From Isoetes taiwanensis (taxonomy: Eukaryota; Streptophyta; Lycopodiopsida; Isoetales; Isoetaceae), in contig JAJEKV010000013.1 of the NCBI GenBank assembly GCA_021234155.1, positions 17,647,781 to 17,711,780 on the forward strand: a DNA stretch of 64,000 nt. Reading direction: 5' to 3'. The stretch's first letter is position 1; every line of letters begins with the position of its first letter. Positions 36,701 through 48,504 of the stretch are shown in pieces. The translations under genes were made by a program, and so were the position numbers. The notes under the pieces were generated by a model. It was not told where the DNA came from and searched no databases. It saw only the letters and a program-made list of their open reading frames with translations.

Positions 36701-38572
36701 CTAATACTATTTTACTCACAACTTTTTGATCCAAGAGTCATTTTCGGATGAAATTTGGTGTTTTAGAAAGTCTGTCTTCTTGATCTATCTAATGATGTGT
36801 TATTTGACCAAGCTTGATTAAGTTCTTGAGGGGAAAACCTATAAATTTCCATCCCTAGCTAGAGTATTCTAATAAATCATCTTCCATGTAGGTAGGAATG
36901 CTATATTCAAGTTTTTCATATTACATGTCATTAGCATTGGTCCATTGTCTCAGTGCCTCAGTCACCAAGGACCCGATTGCACCATACTTATGATTTCCTT
37001 GCAAAAATGGAGCCGGATGCATGGATAACGAGCTACCTCTGAGTGCCATATTTCTGTAACCCTTGCAGCATTTACAGTAGGGTCTCCGCCAGATTTGCAA
37101 AATGGAGATAGTTCGCGATTCATAGCTACGACAAATGAATTTTATGGTAACAGACTATCTATTCAGCTTAGCTCTAGATATGTTATTGCCATATTTATTC
37201 TTTGAAAATAGACATGCAGTGCTCTATAACAGAATGCCATGCAAGGGCTCTAGACATGCATAATGCATGGGCATGCAAATGAAGATGAACCGCTGAAGTT
37301 GATTGCCATAGCACAGAGATTTTCGTAACATTCTGAAGCTTACCGCCATGGCTATGGCATCGACGAAAAATTGATAAGACGTGGCCGGTTCAATTTCGGT
37401 CTGAGAGAGACAGATGTGGGATGTCTGAATCCCTTTCACGGCTCTAGGTTATGACATGCTGAATTCCTACGTTTATGATACCTTTTGCCCAGTGGATACA
37501 GACTGCCACATGTGTGGCTCAGGGGCCATCACTTAAGCTATAATGTTCATGCTCGAGAATAATCTTTGCACATGTGGTTAGGTTTCCACAATGGTCTTCA
37601 CTTTTATATCTTAAGCCATTTTCCTTTGGATATTAAACCATCCTTGCCCTAATGGTCATAAAGGAAATTATAAGTGCCAAGGGCCTTGGGAGCTAGGCAT
37701 CAATCCCTAATAATATATTTGTAATTGAGAGATTATAACATTTATTTTGTATTAGTCCCTTGGTGGTGGTCCCCCCAAGGTGATATATTGTCTCTTTATC
37801 TCTCGTATTTTTCCTAAATTGTTTAGGTTTCCATCCAAGGGTAATTCTACATGTAATAGGTGTAAGGTGGAGGTATGAATCCCCTTGCACTTTGTTAATT
37901 CTAAGATAAGAAAATTTTCCTTGGTTGGTTTTTTTATTGAAGACCCCCTTGCCTATATGGTTAAGGGTACTAAAGTTGATGTTCTTGTGCATTTGTCGTA
38001 GTTATGCGCTTATGAAACACTTAATTATCTATCCGCTTATCATTGGGGGGAATACAATGTGGCATCTACGAAGACATTGTTGAGTTCCTTATGTGCATAC
38101 AATGCGGTGTCATTGCAAGCATTGGTCAGTCGGCTTATTGTTTGAACCATTCTCAAAATCTTTACGTCTTTCAAAGTGACTATGGAGACATCCTAGAGAC
38201 ATGGAGTTTGCCATGTGTGTACAACGTGATGGGGCAAGCATTAGTTAACTGGTTTAATATTTGAAGCATTCTCAGAGTCTTTACATCTGCCAAAGCAACC
38301 AAATATAATTAGTGAATGCTTTTGATAAACACACAAGAACCATCATAATCGAATGCTAAGGTGGTAATTTGAAACTTTATGATCTTACATATCCAATTTA
38401 GCAAAGTTCAAGCTCTTAAGGTAAACGACACAAAACTTTAATGGAAAGATAAGAAATAGCACACTATTTTAATAAAAAAAAAACCATTATATATGGGGAA
38501 TAGATTAGTATTTCAAATCATCAAAATGCATTAGGTCATACTTGAACTCAATATAAGATAAAAGTTTGTTTC
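36701..38572. other. CACTA internal non-coding region
   Basis: About 1.9 kb between the subterminal array and the end of the transposase gene. It has only small frames of no known family. The word 'catggag.ttgccatgtg' and an 'attggtcagtcggctt'-type word are repeated around 38,110-38,280, a weak tandem pattern. Confidence 0.4.
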
Positions 38573-41500
38573 TTATTCACCAGACATTAAACCCTCGTCC
38601 ACAAAATCATGCTCAATGTCCTCCCATTCATCATCATCTAGTTGTAAGAGTAGTCTTCGTTGTTTATTTGGAGTTTGGAGCTCAATATCTTCCTCCTCCT
38701 CAATATAATCTTCAACGAAACTCATCGGTGATCTCACCTTTTGATTGTTTGTTCCCTCTTCAACTTCCTCCTCGATGTCATCTTCATCGATATGCATCAA
38801 GACTCTCAATCCTTGATTGCTCATTCCCCCTTGATCTTCGTACTCTTCTATATTTATTGGCTCCACAAACTCCATTATTTGCTCATGCTCTACCTCTTCT
38901 TCTTGCTCCTCTTGCCTTTCTTCCTCGACAGTCGTGTTGCAAATGTATCTACGTGACATTGGTTCCGTGGGAATTACAATCCACCACGCATTGTTTTGAG
39001 GGTTGACATGAAAGAAAACTTGTTGAACCTGATGTGGATACACATATGGCTCGCTTCTGTCGACTAAGACATGTGTGGAGTCAACTTCAAAAAATCCAGA
39101 AGGATGTGGTCGCACTGTTTGGTTTCGTCCACGATATAAAGGTTTGAACCACTTGGCCTTTAGTACGGTTTGTCGAAATGATCGAAAATCCACATCAATG
39201 ATATCGGTAATGACCCCGACATATTCAAGTTCTCCATCAATAGGATTATCATCTCTAGTACTTGCTTGACTCTTTTGATTAAACGAGGCTATGATTCCAG
39301 AATCAAAAGTGATGCGACCCTTGTCAATGTCATCAATTCGAAAGTGTGCACCATATCCCCACATTGAATTATGAAATCTAGCCTGCATATTGGTTACATA
39401 TGTAAGTGATGTGAGATGGTTAGCAAATCCAAAATACATATTGACAACAACAAATAGAAACTTGCCGATTTTTCAGAACCAAATGCAATGTTGAGGTCAT
39501 CTTCTTGAATTTTTTCTCCATTTCCTTCAGCTTCTCTAAGCTTTTGTGACAACCACCAATGGGGTGGAGAATCAGGTAGAGGCATTAGTTCTCGAGGATA
39601 TTGTATGGCTCTTTTATGATGTCCTCGACGGTTCCTTGCAGATATGCTTTCCTATTGCTATCTCTTTGTGCCTTCTCAATTTTATACAACTCCACCCACC
39701 TCTTAAGGCTATCTGTATTGTTCACAACAAACTTGTTGATACCTTCAAACTTTTCATCGTTTAACCTCCTTTGTTTACCTAGACCCTGCAAGACTTCACC
39801 TTCTAACCAATCAGGAGCCTCTTTCTTCCAAATCTTTGGTGCATTTGGATCTATTGACATAGTGGCGTCTGTCAAGAAGAATAATGTCTCCTCAATAAGA
39901 TGTCCTTCTGCCATACATCCCTCAGGCCTTGCCATCTGATGCACAAAGCCTTTTAATACTTTCATATATCTCTCTAAAAAGAACATCCATCTTGAAGGGT
40001 TTGGACCCACGAGCAATATTTCTTGTGGCAAATGCACCAACAAATGTACCTAAGAATAACATTTGTTAGGTATGATTGGTACATGAAATTTATTTAAATA
40101 GTTACATTATACCTGAAGATCAAATATACTGGTGGGAAATAGATCTTCTAATTGGCATAATATCTCTGCAATCTCTATTTCCATAGTGGGGATATCAGCA
40201 GCTACAATTTGCTTAGAAGAGACCCACCTAGAGAAGCTTGCGAGTCTATAGATGACCTTAGAATCGTGGTGTGAGGCAATTCTCCAAGGCACATGGGAGA
40301 ATATCTTTGTTATAATAAGGAATCCAAATTAGGTGTCACTATCATATAGATTTACAAGTTTGAAGATATTGTAAGCAATTTATTGGTGGGCTTCATCCAT
40401 TTAGTCCATTGGTCATGTTTCTTTAGTTATTATACTTATATGTACTGCAGAAACTTGTGCCAATCATGCGATTTTTAAGCTGTGAGATCCCCATCTTTTG
40501 TAAATGCCCTTCTAGCGAGGATCCATAGCCGGTAGGGTCGCAAACTTTTGATAGCTTCTTTTACTTGTTTGAGTTCATCCCTCTTTAATACCCAAGGACC
40601 TCGAAGAAAGCGAGGAGCTCTACCCTCTTCTTCAATTGGCCACAACTCTCTTTTGATGCCTTTGTCTTTTAAATCATTCCTAGCTTTTAGAGTCTCCCAA
40701 TCTCCCGTAAGATGTCGCCAAAGTGAATGGCTCACATTTTTGAAAATGTGCATAGGATCTAAAAGATGTGCAATCTTTAGCTCAGACCAATATTCCAATG
40801 TGTAAAATATAGATAACATCTTCATGCCAGGCGGATGTTTACCCTTTTCTGGGTCATGATCATTCCATGTTTTCAACCAATCATGTGGAGTTCTTCTAAT
40901 CGGAACATCTGATAAATCACCACAACGAAGTTGATGACCTAGTGGTAGATACTTTTGATGTCCAGTGTATATCATCTTTGACAAGTGTTGTGATCTATAA
41001 GATGTTAAGTTTTGGCCGCAAGATGGACACCCACATGATCCGCTAGTTTGCAATCCCGCAAAAAAAAAAAAATGTAATTGGACCTTGTAGTGGAGAACTT
41101 CGCACAAACAAATATGGTGAGCACGAGCATCGTACCCGACGCAACTTTAAATCCAGGATAGTCATGAATTGTGAAGCATAATATTCCATGGAATGTGAAA
41201 TTGTGTGGTTGCCTTGAAATGTCGTACATGTGTATGCCTTTCCATAAAATATGCAATTCCTCCACAAGCGGTTCTAAGTATACATTCATATCCTTGACTT
41301 GATATTTGCCTAAGAAGTGAAATTGCATTAAATTAGCAAGCAACAAACCTACATAAAAATACATCGCAAGGTTATGTAAAGGTATGTACCTGGAACTATA
41401 AGTGTGAGCATCAAATGACCTACCTTAGTTGCCATCCAAGGTGGTATGTTATAGTTTATAACAACAATGGGCCAGACACTATGAGTAGATGACATCGTTC

Positions 41501-42317
41501 CAAATGGACATATTCCATCCATGCCCAAAGCAAGACGAGCATTCCTTGGTTCATCCTTAAAATGTGGCCATTTGTCTTCTATATGTTTCAAAGCCTCACC
41601 ATCGGTGGGATACCTCAAAATCCCATCATTGCTCCGGTGTTTTGCATGGAAGTCCATGAATGATGCTAGGGAGGGACATTTGAACATGACTTGTAATCGG
41701 GGTATGATTGGCATGTGCCGCAAAACTTTCTTTGGCACTTTGGACTTTGTTTTTTCATCATACCGTGATTCATTGCACTTAGGACATCTAGTCATGTCAC
41801 TATATTCATTGCGGAATAATATGCAATCATTTATGCACGCATGAATACAATTGTATTCCAAACCTAGTTCTTGCAAAAGTTGCTTGACGTCCCTTCGTGA
41901 TTTTGGAAGACAATGATCACTTGGAAGTAAATACTCACCTAGCAAACTATCAAACAAGATAAAAGTGTGAGTAAGCAAGGAAGGAAAATAAAGAATAGAA
42001 TGCAATAGAAACTTGTATAATTTTAAATCTCAAATCACCCACCCAAGAAGTTCATCAACACTATTGTTACTCCAACCGGATTTGTGTTGTAAGTTGAGGA
42101 CGAGAATGCATGCAGCAAGACGTGATATTCTTGCATTTGGATATAGTGGTTTTCTACTCTCTCTCTCAAGAAGTGTGACCGGCCTCTCTTCTTCATCATT
42201 GACGTTTACATCACTAGTGGATGGGAAGTAATTTTGAATGGCTTCCATCAAACCACTCTCCGCATGGAAATCACCTTGAGTAGACAAGACATCATCACTT
42301 GACTGCAAAGAACACAT
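38573..42317 (-). CDS. CACTA TnpD-type transposase
   Basis: Multi-exon gene read from 42,317 down to 38,573. Exon frames at 42,317-42,030 and 41,960-41,400 hold the N-terminal region and the Cys-rich HACINDCILF and CPKCNESRYDE blocks. They also hold LALGMDGICPFG and YNIPPWMATK, typical of the Transposase_21 (DDE-type) domain. The frames 41,330-41,010 and 41,040-40,475 continue with FTIHDYPG, CPSCGQ and LLDPMHIFKNVSHSLW. The frame 40,043-39,585 matches the DUF4218 region (MHQ-type: GFVHQMARPEGCMAEG). The last frames, 39,585-39,394 and 39,439-38,573, match DUF4216 (FKPLYRG, then a long acidic tail). The exons are long, open and free of obvious frameshifts, so the gene looks recently functional. 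Upstream minus-strand exons (42,600-43,902) may belong to the same transcript. Confidence 0.88.
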
Positions 42318-42599
42318 TTGTTGGTAAATGAATTAAAATAAAATGGAAAGACAAGTTGAAGAAGGGACTGGAAAGAAAGAAGATACATCCAACAATAAAT
42401 GTTTAAAGATTCTAATTATTATTGGATATAAATGCCAAACTTTAAAACCTTTAAAAGTTCATAATTCCCAATGTTATAGAGAAGGACATAAGTCTTGTAA
42501 TGATTCAACAATGATCTTGGATCCCAATATTACATGGCTATCCATTTGTGTGGCGTTTTCTACCGTAGGGTACAACAATAGGTTCACCATTTTTTTGGC

Positions 42600-43226
42600 G
42601 TTGCACCCGCCTAGGGATATCTCTTTTGAAGGGATAATTCACAAATAACTCATCTCCAGGATGGAGGCTTCGTATTGCACAAACCCTCACATACGATCAA
42701 ACATATCCACTCATGTACCGTGGATCATATTAAAGTAGTCTCTTGAACTCGGCATTTGTTAATTGGGGACGCATGGAGAGCTATTTATAAGTGCAGCAAT
42801 ATTGCCGTGAACCCTTGGTCGACCATCAATATATACCAGTGCGCCCCGTGAAGTATGTTCTCCGCGATCTCTTTGCTCACTCCAAGATGCTGCATTCAAT
42901 GTCATGGCATACCTAGACATACTAGGCATAAAAGAAGTAAGCTTATGCCACACTCCCCAAGGGTACGTGGGACCGCCATATACCATCAATACAGCGGAGT
43001 GTCCAGATGGTACATTCACATGCTCCATTATGTACAATCCCCTTCCAGCCTGTGGAATTTTTAGAGAAGGAGCTATCATATACTTATGGCCCCAATATAT
43101 AAACTCTTCCAACATTGGAGGTAGTTCTCCTTCCCAGCAACCTAAGGATGCCCGAACAAATGGGGCAATAGAGGCTTTGAGATGATGAGGGAGTTGATCA
43201 ACCATGTCATTTTCACTTTCACACAC
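42600..43226 (-). CDS. SET-domain-like coding stretch inside the CACTA element
   Basis: The minus-strand frame 43,226-42,759 reads QAGRGLYIMEHVNVPSGHS, like the GxG strand at the start of SET domains. It continues with YGGPTYPWG and then DGRPRVHGNIAALINSSPC with P-N close behind, like the D..GN.ARFINHSC.PN signature. After frame changes, about 42,680-42,620 reads AIRSLHPGDELFVNYP, the closing GEEL..DY block with its Tyr. SET domains methylate lysines using S-adenosylmethionine. In place of the usual N-H-S-C the sequence has N-S-S, so activity is doubtful. It lies between a Cys-rich transposase-associated exon and the transposase core, same strand. It could be an exon of a fusion protein or a captured gene. 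Confidence 0.6.
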
Positions 43227-43407
43227 ATGGGTAAGGTCATGCGCATTCTTCTTTAAAATGGCTCTTAACTATCATAGCCACTGTACTTCCCCTTGTGCGA
43301 CCTCTCTTAACTTCTTGGGTCTCTCCTGATCTTGACCTAGAACTAGAAGACATAGGACTACCTATTGGATTGGCATGTCCAAGGTTTTTGTCAAGCATGT
43401 CCAAATA

Positions 43408-43902
43408 CTACAACAAGTCAAAGTCATGTAGATGTAGATTAGGTATATTGCTATGAAACAAATAATAAAATTGCAAAATGTGCATTCTTACCTCATTTGC
43501 TTCTTGACGTGCTTTCAATTCCGACTCACATGGAGGTGGGGCATTTCTCATCAAACCATACTTCCTTTTGTGTTCTTGTCTCGTCGTGTACATTCTTCTA
43601 TTATTGCCTTTGCATTGGTTACACCAACAATTGCCATATTGCCTTGCAAGCCGCTCCAACGGATCATTTTGAAGCCAAGGTTTAGCCACCTTGCTTCTGC
43701 TTGACTGAGACGATGAAGAATCTCTATTGCTGAGAGCAAACTAATCTCATTCTATGTAATACTAAATGCAACACAAATAAGAGAGATAGAAAGGGGTTTG
43801 AAACCTTATTGGTGGGAAGTCGTCAATCGACGGCATCGAAGACTCAGTGGATGATGAGTCAAAGTCACCATCAGAGTCACCATCAGAGTCAGTGTCACCC
43901 AT
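43408..43902 (-). CDS. N-terminal exons of CACTA minus-strand gene
   Basis: A first exon starts with an ATG at 43,902 and encodes an Asp/Ser-rich acidic head (G-D-T-D-S-D-G..., S-S-M-P-S-I-D-D-F). The next frame, 43,700-43,480, reads KPWLQNDPLERLARQYG and CWCNQCKG, then RRMYTTRQEHKRKYGLM. Cys pairs followed by H-x(3-5)-G resemble the transposase-associated zinc-binding region that precedes TnpD transposases. It continues into the SET-like stretch and then the transposase core, all on the minus strand. Confidence 0.55.
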
Positions 43903-45084
43903 CACGATGTATTTTTACAGTAGCATGGTCGACAGGAAAAAAGATAACAGTAGCAAAAACCCTAGGTCATAAATCCCGTGTCCAAAAAAATATAAAACAA
44001 CAGATCGTCAGAAGTTATTATCTGACGATTGTTCGTCAGGTAAAACGTCACATATATCTTCTATTTCTATAAAATATAATATTAAGAATAGAATAGAATA
44101 GAATAGGCGTTGTGGACTTAAACAAAAATTGGAAAAAAAAGCCCGATACCTAAGGGGAAAAAAAATGGCGGACGTATCATCCTTTCTTCTTGTTATTTGC
44201 CGCCAACACTGAGGAGAAAGGGGAGTGCGCCTAATCTTCGGATCATTTCGTGATAAGAGCAGATGTGAAATCCTGTGTCAACAGGTTTGTAATTTATGAA
44301 GAATTTGCTAACATTTTACGGCAATGCATGATGTGCTTCGGATTCCTTGATCATGTCGTGGATCATCTGATTGATGCATTGATGCAGGGAAGAGGACGAG
44401 AGAGAGATACGCCTTGGAGTAACAGAAGACAGAGACGGTTGAGACTTTCTTGTTTGGTTGGATAAGCCAGAGGTCATACAACTTGCTGGTTTGCAAGAAC
44501 AGCTAAGATGTTTCATTCTTTAGGCTTCTCTGTACATTAAAATGCCTTCTTTTTAGTATAATTTTAGAGCATCCTTTGGAGCATCCTTCCTTTTTAGTAT
44601 AATTTTGGAGCATCTCGATAAACCAATGATGGACGTTTTTCAGCCAAACCTGGAATTTTTAGAGACAGGAAGTCCCCATGAACAATACTCATCTGAACAT
44701 TTTGCTGATCATAAGCTCGGATGTCTGCCTGCAAACATGAAGTTCAAAATTAGTCTTAACTCAACAAGATACTTGTAGTAGCTTCAAATAAGAAAAAGCC
44801 AAGCTGAGTTTCATAAGCTCTAAGGACATCTTATTTGCAGATCCAAACAAGTCAATGAAGAGTACCAAACAGGCCCAGATAATGTATTTTTACAAAAGAT
44901 AAACAAATGATAATTTACCATTTTTACTCTCATATGACTGAGGTGCTAGAGAATCTTGCATTATTTGTCTACGGATCATTTAGAATTTAGTGTGAAATGC
45001 TTTAGTAAGGTGCATATTATAAGCACCTCCTGAATGCTCTTTGTATGACTTGCTTGGTTATCTTCTTTAGTGGCCCCAAATAAT
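43903..45084. other. Divergent intergenic region of CACTA element
   Basis: About 1.2 kb between the two divergently oriented CACTA genes, so it should carry both promoters. A gaatagaatagaataga pentamer repeat lies at about 44,088-44,106. A word 'ttttagtataattttggagcatc' type repeat occurs twice near 44,550-44,615. A cgtcaga/tctgacga pair is present near 44,005-44,035, like the subterminal words. No gene recognised. Confidence 0.45.
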
Positions 45085-47153
45085 ATGTCTAAGAAAGGAG
45101 CTAGCTCACGAGAGAAAGGTGGCAGCAATGAAGATGGCACATCGACGGACCTACAAAATATGGTGGCCGAGATGTCGCAAGAGGAGTTGTTAAAATTCAA
45201 GTCGTTGCTAGACAAGCATCTTAAGCAGACTCCATCAAATGCTCCATCGAAGGCCGCTCATCATCAAAAAGATTCAAGCTCTTCTAAAAGCGCTGGAAAA
45301 TCAAGGTATAGTATTAGTTGTAACGTAATGTCAATTGATTGTTTAGAACAAAGGCAATAAAGTAGAATGTGTACTTAAACTGAAATCTGAAATTCAGCAA
45401 TATAAATTCTTGTAAATCTAAACTGTGTGCAATATAAACTGTGTGCTTTGTAAATTCAGCAATATAAACTGTGTGCTTTGTAAATCTGAAGTTCTTGAAA
45501 TTCAGCAATATAAACTGTGTGCTTTGTAAATCTGAAATTCAGCAATATAAATTCTTCTAGATGGATTAACTTGGTTATTTTATAGTCAAAAATCCGTAAA
45601 TTTTTGCTACTGGGAACGATGAAGAACACGAGATTGTAAATGAGGAGATGGACGAGAGCGAGGATTCAAGCGATATGGAAGAGGAAGACGTCACATTTAG
45701 AAGGCTTAACAAGAAGAAAAACGTATGTTTGACTTCTATTGTGATTGTGATTCTATTCTGTTTTTGATGTCATATATTTAGTTGTTCTTCACTTTATTGG
45801 AATAGGTCACAATGGTTCGGGAAGGTCATATTCACATGGATGAGCATGGCGAGTCATGGAAGAAAGCCCTTGGCCACGCTGTGAAATTTCTTTGTCGAGA
45901 TATTGACTTGGGTTGGAAAGAGATATCAGCAGATGTTAAGAAGAAGTTAGTGGACCATATGGAGACTAAATTTGGTAAAGGCGTAATGGGAAGGAACATA
46001 CTATATGATGCCAGTCGTCAGTATAACCACTGGAAGTAAGTAACCTATTTCAGTCAATTATTTAGCTTGTTTTAAATTATTTATCTAGCTTGTGTTGGTG
46101 GACAGGAACTATTTGACAAGAAGTAAAACTCAAACAGCTTCGCTATATATTACGCCCGAAGTTTGGACACGCTTTCAAGAAAAAGCTAAGGCAGACCATA
46201 CTCAGCAAAAAAGAGCAGCTGCTGCACGAAAAGAAGAGCCACAAAGGTGGGGGAGACGTGGCATCAACGGCATGCTTGCAGATTATGTAAGAAACCTTCT
46301 ATTCATTCATAATTTTTTATTTAACCAATTGATTCTAATTTTATGTCTTATATAGTATCGGGATTGGGGCAGCTATCCGTCTGCAATCACTATTGAAAAG
46401 ATTAAAACTAAAGGGACGTACAAATTATATAGAGAATCCCTGATTGCCGAAGGAAGAGTTCCGGGAAATGTAAGTTGAACTTTAAGGAGTCCCTTGTAGA
46501 TTAAATTTTAAATGTGTTCAATCTAACACATGCTGCTGTGGTTTGTAGTTTAAAAGCGTGGATCACATAGGCAAGAAAGGGGAAAAGAAGAACAAGCAGC
46601 GAAAAAGGCAAAAGAAGGTAACTTGGCTTGGGATTATTGCAGGTATGGCGCTTGAGAATGATATGACGGACTTATCTTTGAATTTCAGGAGAAGATGAAG
46701 AGCAAGGAAGGTCCTCTTGAAAAAAGAGCGGACGAGGATCTTCTACCTCATGAAGAGGAGTTTAATCATGAGCGTGAAGGTGAGGAGAATGGCGGAGACG
46801 ACATATTGGAGTTTAATATTGAAAAAGAGATGCATTTTAGTGGGCTGGGGAGGGAGCTAGAAGAAGACCAGGTTGTTGGGGAGGAGCTTGTTGGGGAGGC
46901 AGTGCATGATGATGAACTGGCCCATTCTACTCCAATTTGGGCACAGCAGATGGTGGAGGAGCAGGAGGGGATAGCCGCAAAAGAAAAGGAGGAAGGGGCA
47001 ACAAATAAGAAAGACAAGAAGGGTAAGGGCAAGAAGGGCAAAAAGGGAAGAGGAATTGGCCGGAACTTGAGCCCGGACTTTGTTGAAGCTGCCATCCCCG
47101 CTGCCATTTCCAAGAATATTGCTAAGTATAGATCGCTTCAAAGAGGCAAGTGA
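45085..47153 (+). CDS. CACTA second protein, Ptta/En/Spm plant transposase type
   Basis: Seven exons with clean GT..AG borders. 45,085-45,305 reads SKKGASSREKGG and the helical MSQEELLKFKSLLDKHL. About 45,588-45,723 is acidic. About 45,807-46,038 reads SWKKALGHAVKFLCRDIDLG and FGKGVMGRNILYDASRQY. About 46,107-46,288 reads TPEVWTRFQEKAKADHTQQK. 46,357-46,470 reads YRDWGSYPSAITIEKIKTKG. 46,549-46,618 is Lys-rich, and 46,690-47,153 is acidic then very Lys/Gly-rich, ending in TGA. The E-x-W-x-x-F..K and R..G.N...Y..W patterns fit the plant Ptta/En/Spm family (Transposase_24), thought to correspond to the accessory TnpA. It is divergent from the transposase gene. No frameshift is needed anywhere, unusual in this window. 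Confidence 0.8.
45399..45560. repeat. Minisatellite in first intron of CACTA accessory gene
   Basis: About 160 bp built from 'attcagcaatataaactgtgtgctttgtaaatct' units, complete or partial, four to five times, with some units ending ttcttg instead. It lies within the intron between the exons ending at 45,305 and starting at about 45,588. Confidence 0.85.
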
Positions 47154-48200
47154 GGAATGCCTCTACTATAAACGCTGGTATGTCTGGTAAGCATTGCTGT
47201 TGTGATAAATTTTCCTTCCTTTTTTTGTCATATGCTCATCACAAGAAGCAACTGGTTGCAGGAATTTCTCAACTCCATTTTGGTCCTGACAAGAGATGCG
47301 CCATACGATGTTCAACACAATTTTTAGATGCTTTTGCTATTAATGGCTATGTACATGATGAACACAACTTGTGTGTTATTTTGGTACAGTTCGATAACAA
47401 AATTTGAACTGAAATTTTGGTACTTGACTCCAAGGCTTGCAATGGTCTACACGATTGTAATGTTTGGAAAGCTGGTTCATAAATTGTAATGTTTTGACAA
47501 ATTGTAATTGCAAGTTTGCTTTATGAATTGTAATGTTTGGAGACATTGTTGTACTTCCTGTTTTATCTTTGTTCAATTCGAATCGGATTTGCCGCAGGTT
47601 TAACAGGAGATTCATTCAATGATAGTACAGTTTTATGTGAGGTCGGAATCAGTTCGTTAAAAGAAAGGCATAAGCTGACATGTTTTTCAATTACAAGGTA
47701 AGGACAGGTTACTTTGAAGGCAGGAACTGCATTCACATTCCAAGCCTTATAAAGGTCTAGATCTGGTATGTTGAAGAACACATGCTATTTTTTGTCTATA
47801 TGTAATGACAAGTCACTTTTCCTTTTCCAGCATGTTGTCTCAGGGCATTGCTGCCCATGAACAAAAGAGTTTTACAAACCTGTGTCCGTCAATGCTTCTC
47901 ATGTGGTCTGCATGCTAACGTAGGCAATAGCACAAGCTAGAAATTATTCGAGGCAGCAGTTCAGCTTGATCATAAAACTTGCTCATATATCCATCAGTTT
48001 TACAGCAATTTTGCAGAGTGCTTATTCTTATAAAGCAGTTGTTCTAAGCAAAAATATGTTGCCTCATTTTACAGCCAGCCACATATGCTAATGTTAACTA
48101 CGATCGTATCCTTTGTATTTGGTACAGTCATGTTCAGATGAAATACCAATAAATGATCAGGACTTTCTATTCCCTGACTTAATCTAGATGTGGTAGGATG
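47154..48200. other. 3' flank of accessory gene, no further gene seen
   Basis: AT-rich and non-coding. The word 'aattgtaatgttt' occurs four times between about 47,455 and 47,535. Probably untranslated region and filler between the accessory gene and the captured Pumilio sequence. Confidence 0.4.
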
Positions 48201-48504
48201 GTGCACAGCTTCAATTCGGAGAGAATCAGAGCTTTATAAGGTATGTCGATGATGCCCAATAAGAGAAAGAGAGGAGCTGCTTGTTCTTTAGAATGGTAGG
48301 ATTTTGAATTCGACATTGACAAATTATCACTTAATTGCATAGGTGTGGTCAATTTGATCGATAACTATTTTTCGTGAATAACTTTTACGCATATTGTTTC
48401 TAGCCTCCGTGGCGTTCCTTGCAAGGTTACAAACACGTTGTAAATGTAACTTACTTGTCCAGCCATAGAAGGGACTGGTCCAGCTTTTAGACATGAAGCG
48501 GTGA

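Noticed and set aside
38566-39006. Plus-strand frame of 146 codons
   Set aside because: It is the shadow of the acidic tail of the minus-strand CACTA transposase.
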